From Bacteroidota bacterium (GTDB taxonomy: Bacteria > Bacteroidota > Bacteroidia > Chitinophagales > Chitinophagaceae), in NCBI GenBank assembly GCA_023386555.1, contig JAEWJK010000006.1, forward strand, positions 1 to 64,000: 64,000 nucleotides of DNA, written 5' to 3'. Positions 63,956 through 64,000 of this stretch are shown one piece after another. The translations under genes and the position numbers were made by a program. Below the pieces are notes generated by a model. It was not told where the DNA came from. It ran no database searches and saw only the letters and a list, made by a program, of their open reading frames with translations. The number at the start of each line of letters is the position of its first letter. Position 1 is the first letter of the stretch.

Positions 63956-64000
63956 AACATTGTTTATCAGTTAACCTACAAATGCAAAGCCAAAAGCGGC

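Overview
The window looks like chromosomal DNA of a Bacteroidota bacterium, most likely family Chitinophagaceae. The evidence is AT-rich coding sequence, little Shine-Dalgarno signal, a DUF6266 protein, many short lipoproteins and signal-peptide proteins, DUF2911 and DUF1761 proteins, REC-only response regulators, and a TreY-MalQ fusion. The placement rests on family content, not on a marker gene.

Region 1 (1-6590) is accessory DNA and the most unusual part. Six short genes all lie on the minus strand, each followed by a 137-207 bp imperfect palindrome. At every boundary the bases starting a cassette (GTT plus 6-7 variable bases) are the exact reverse complement of the bases that open that cassette's own downstream palindrome. 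This is the signature of integron gene cassettes with attC-type recombination sites. No integrase is visible, so it resembles an attC cluster lacking an integrase, or the distal part of an array continuing left of the window. An intact IS3-family insertion sequence (2596-4069) sits inside one attC-like site. Four of the six cassette products carry a signal peptide or lipobox, and one more is probably exported.

Region 2 (6590-8859) has an excisionase-like HTH gene, a DUF6266 gene and two gene-poor stretches with palindromes, three near-identical 85-bp repeats bounded by AACCTG-N-CAGGTT palindromes, and degenerate ACACGGAT/ATCCGTGT repeats.

Region 3 (8860-19812) is ordinary chromosome: a plus-strand run (ureohydrolase, membrane protein, radical SAM enzyme, EamA and TauE/SafE transporters), a minus-strand run (M48 protease and two tandem LTA-synthase-like membrane sulfatases), a PAP2 phosphatase and a REC-only regulator.

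Region 4 (19984-30323) holds a 2045-residue cytosolic hybrid histidine kinase with ten 92-residue HAMP-type tandem repeats and three receiver domains, followed 6 bp later by a REC-histidine kinase, then a flavoprotein and a CNNM/CorC-type membrane protein.

Region 5 (30456-40093) is an alpha-glucan/trehalose operon: GH13 alpha-glucosidase, TreZ, GlgX/TreX and a 1328-residue TreY-MalQ fusion. Together these could debranch glycogen, convert maltodextrin ends to trehalose, release trehalose and recycle the remaining glucans. A DUF2281-like/PemK-like toxin-antitoxin pair follows.

Region 6 (40711-64000) is mixed housekeeping and envelope genes: an esterase, App1-type phosphatase, YihY, galactokinase, S9 peptidase, PdxJ, a Ca2+/H+ antiporter, tRNA-Leu(CAG) with a strong terminator, pyruvate carboxylase, a multi-PAS kinase, a MutS2 without its Smr domain, and a secreted repeat protein. 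A 20-nt intergenic repeat occurs three times across the window (13623, 28946, 44031). All family calls come from reading motifs; no database search was run.
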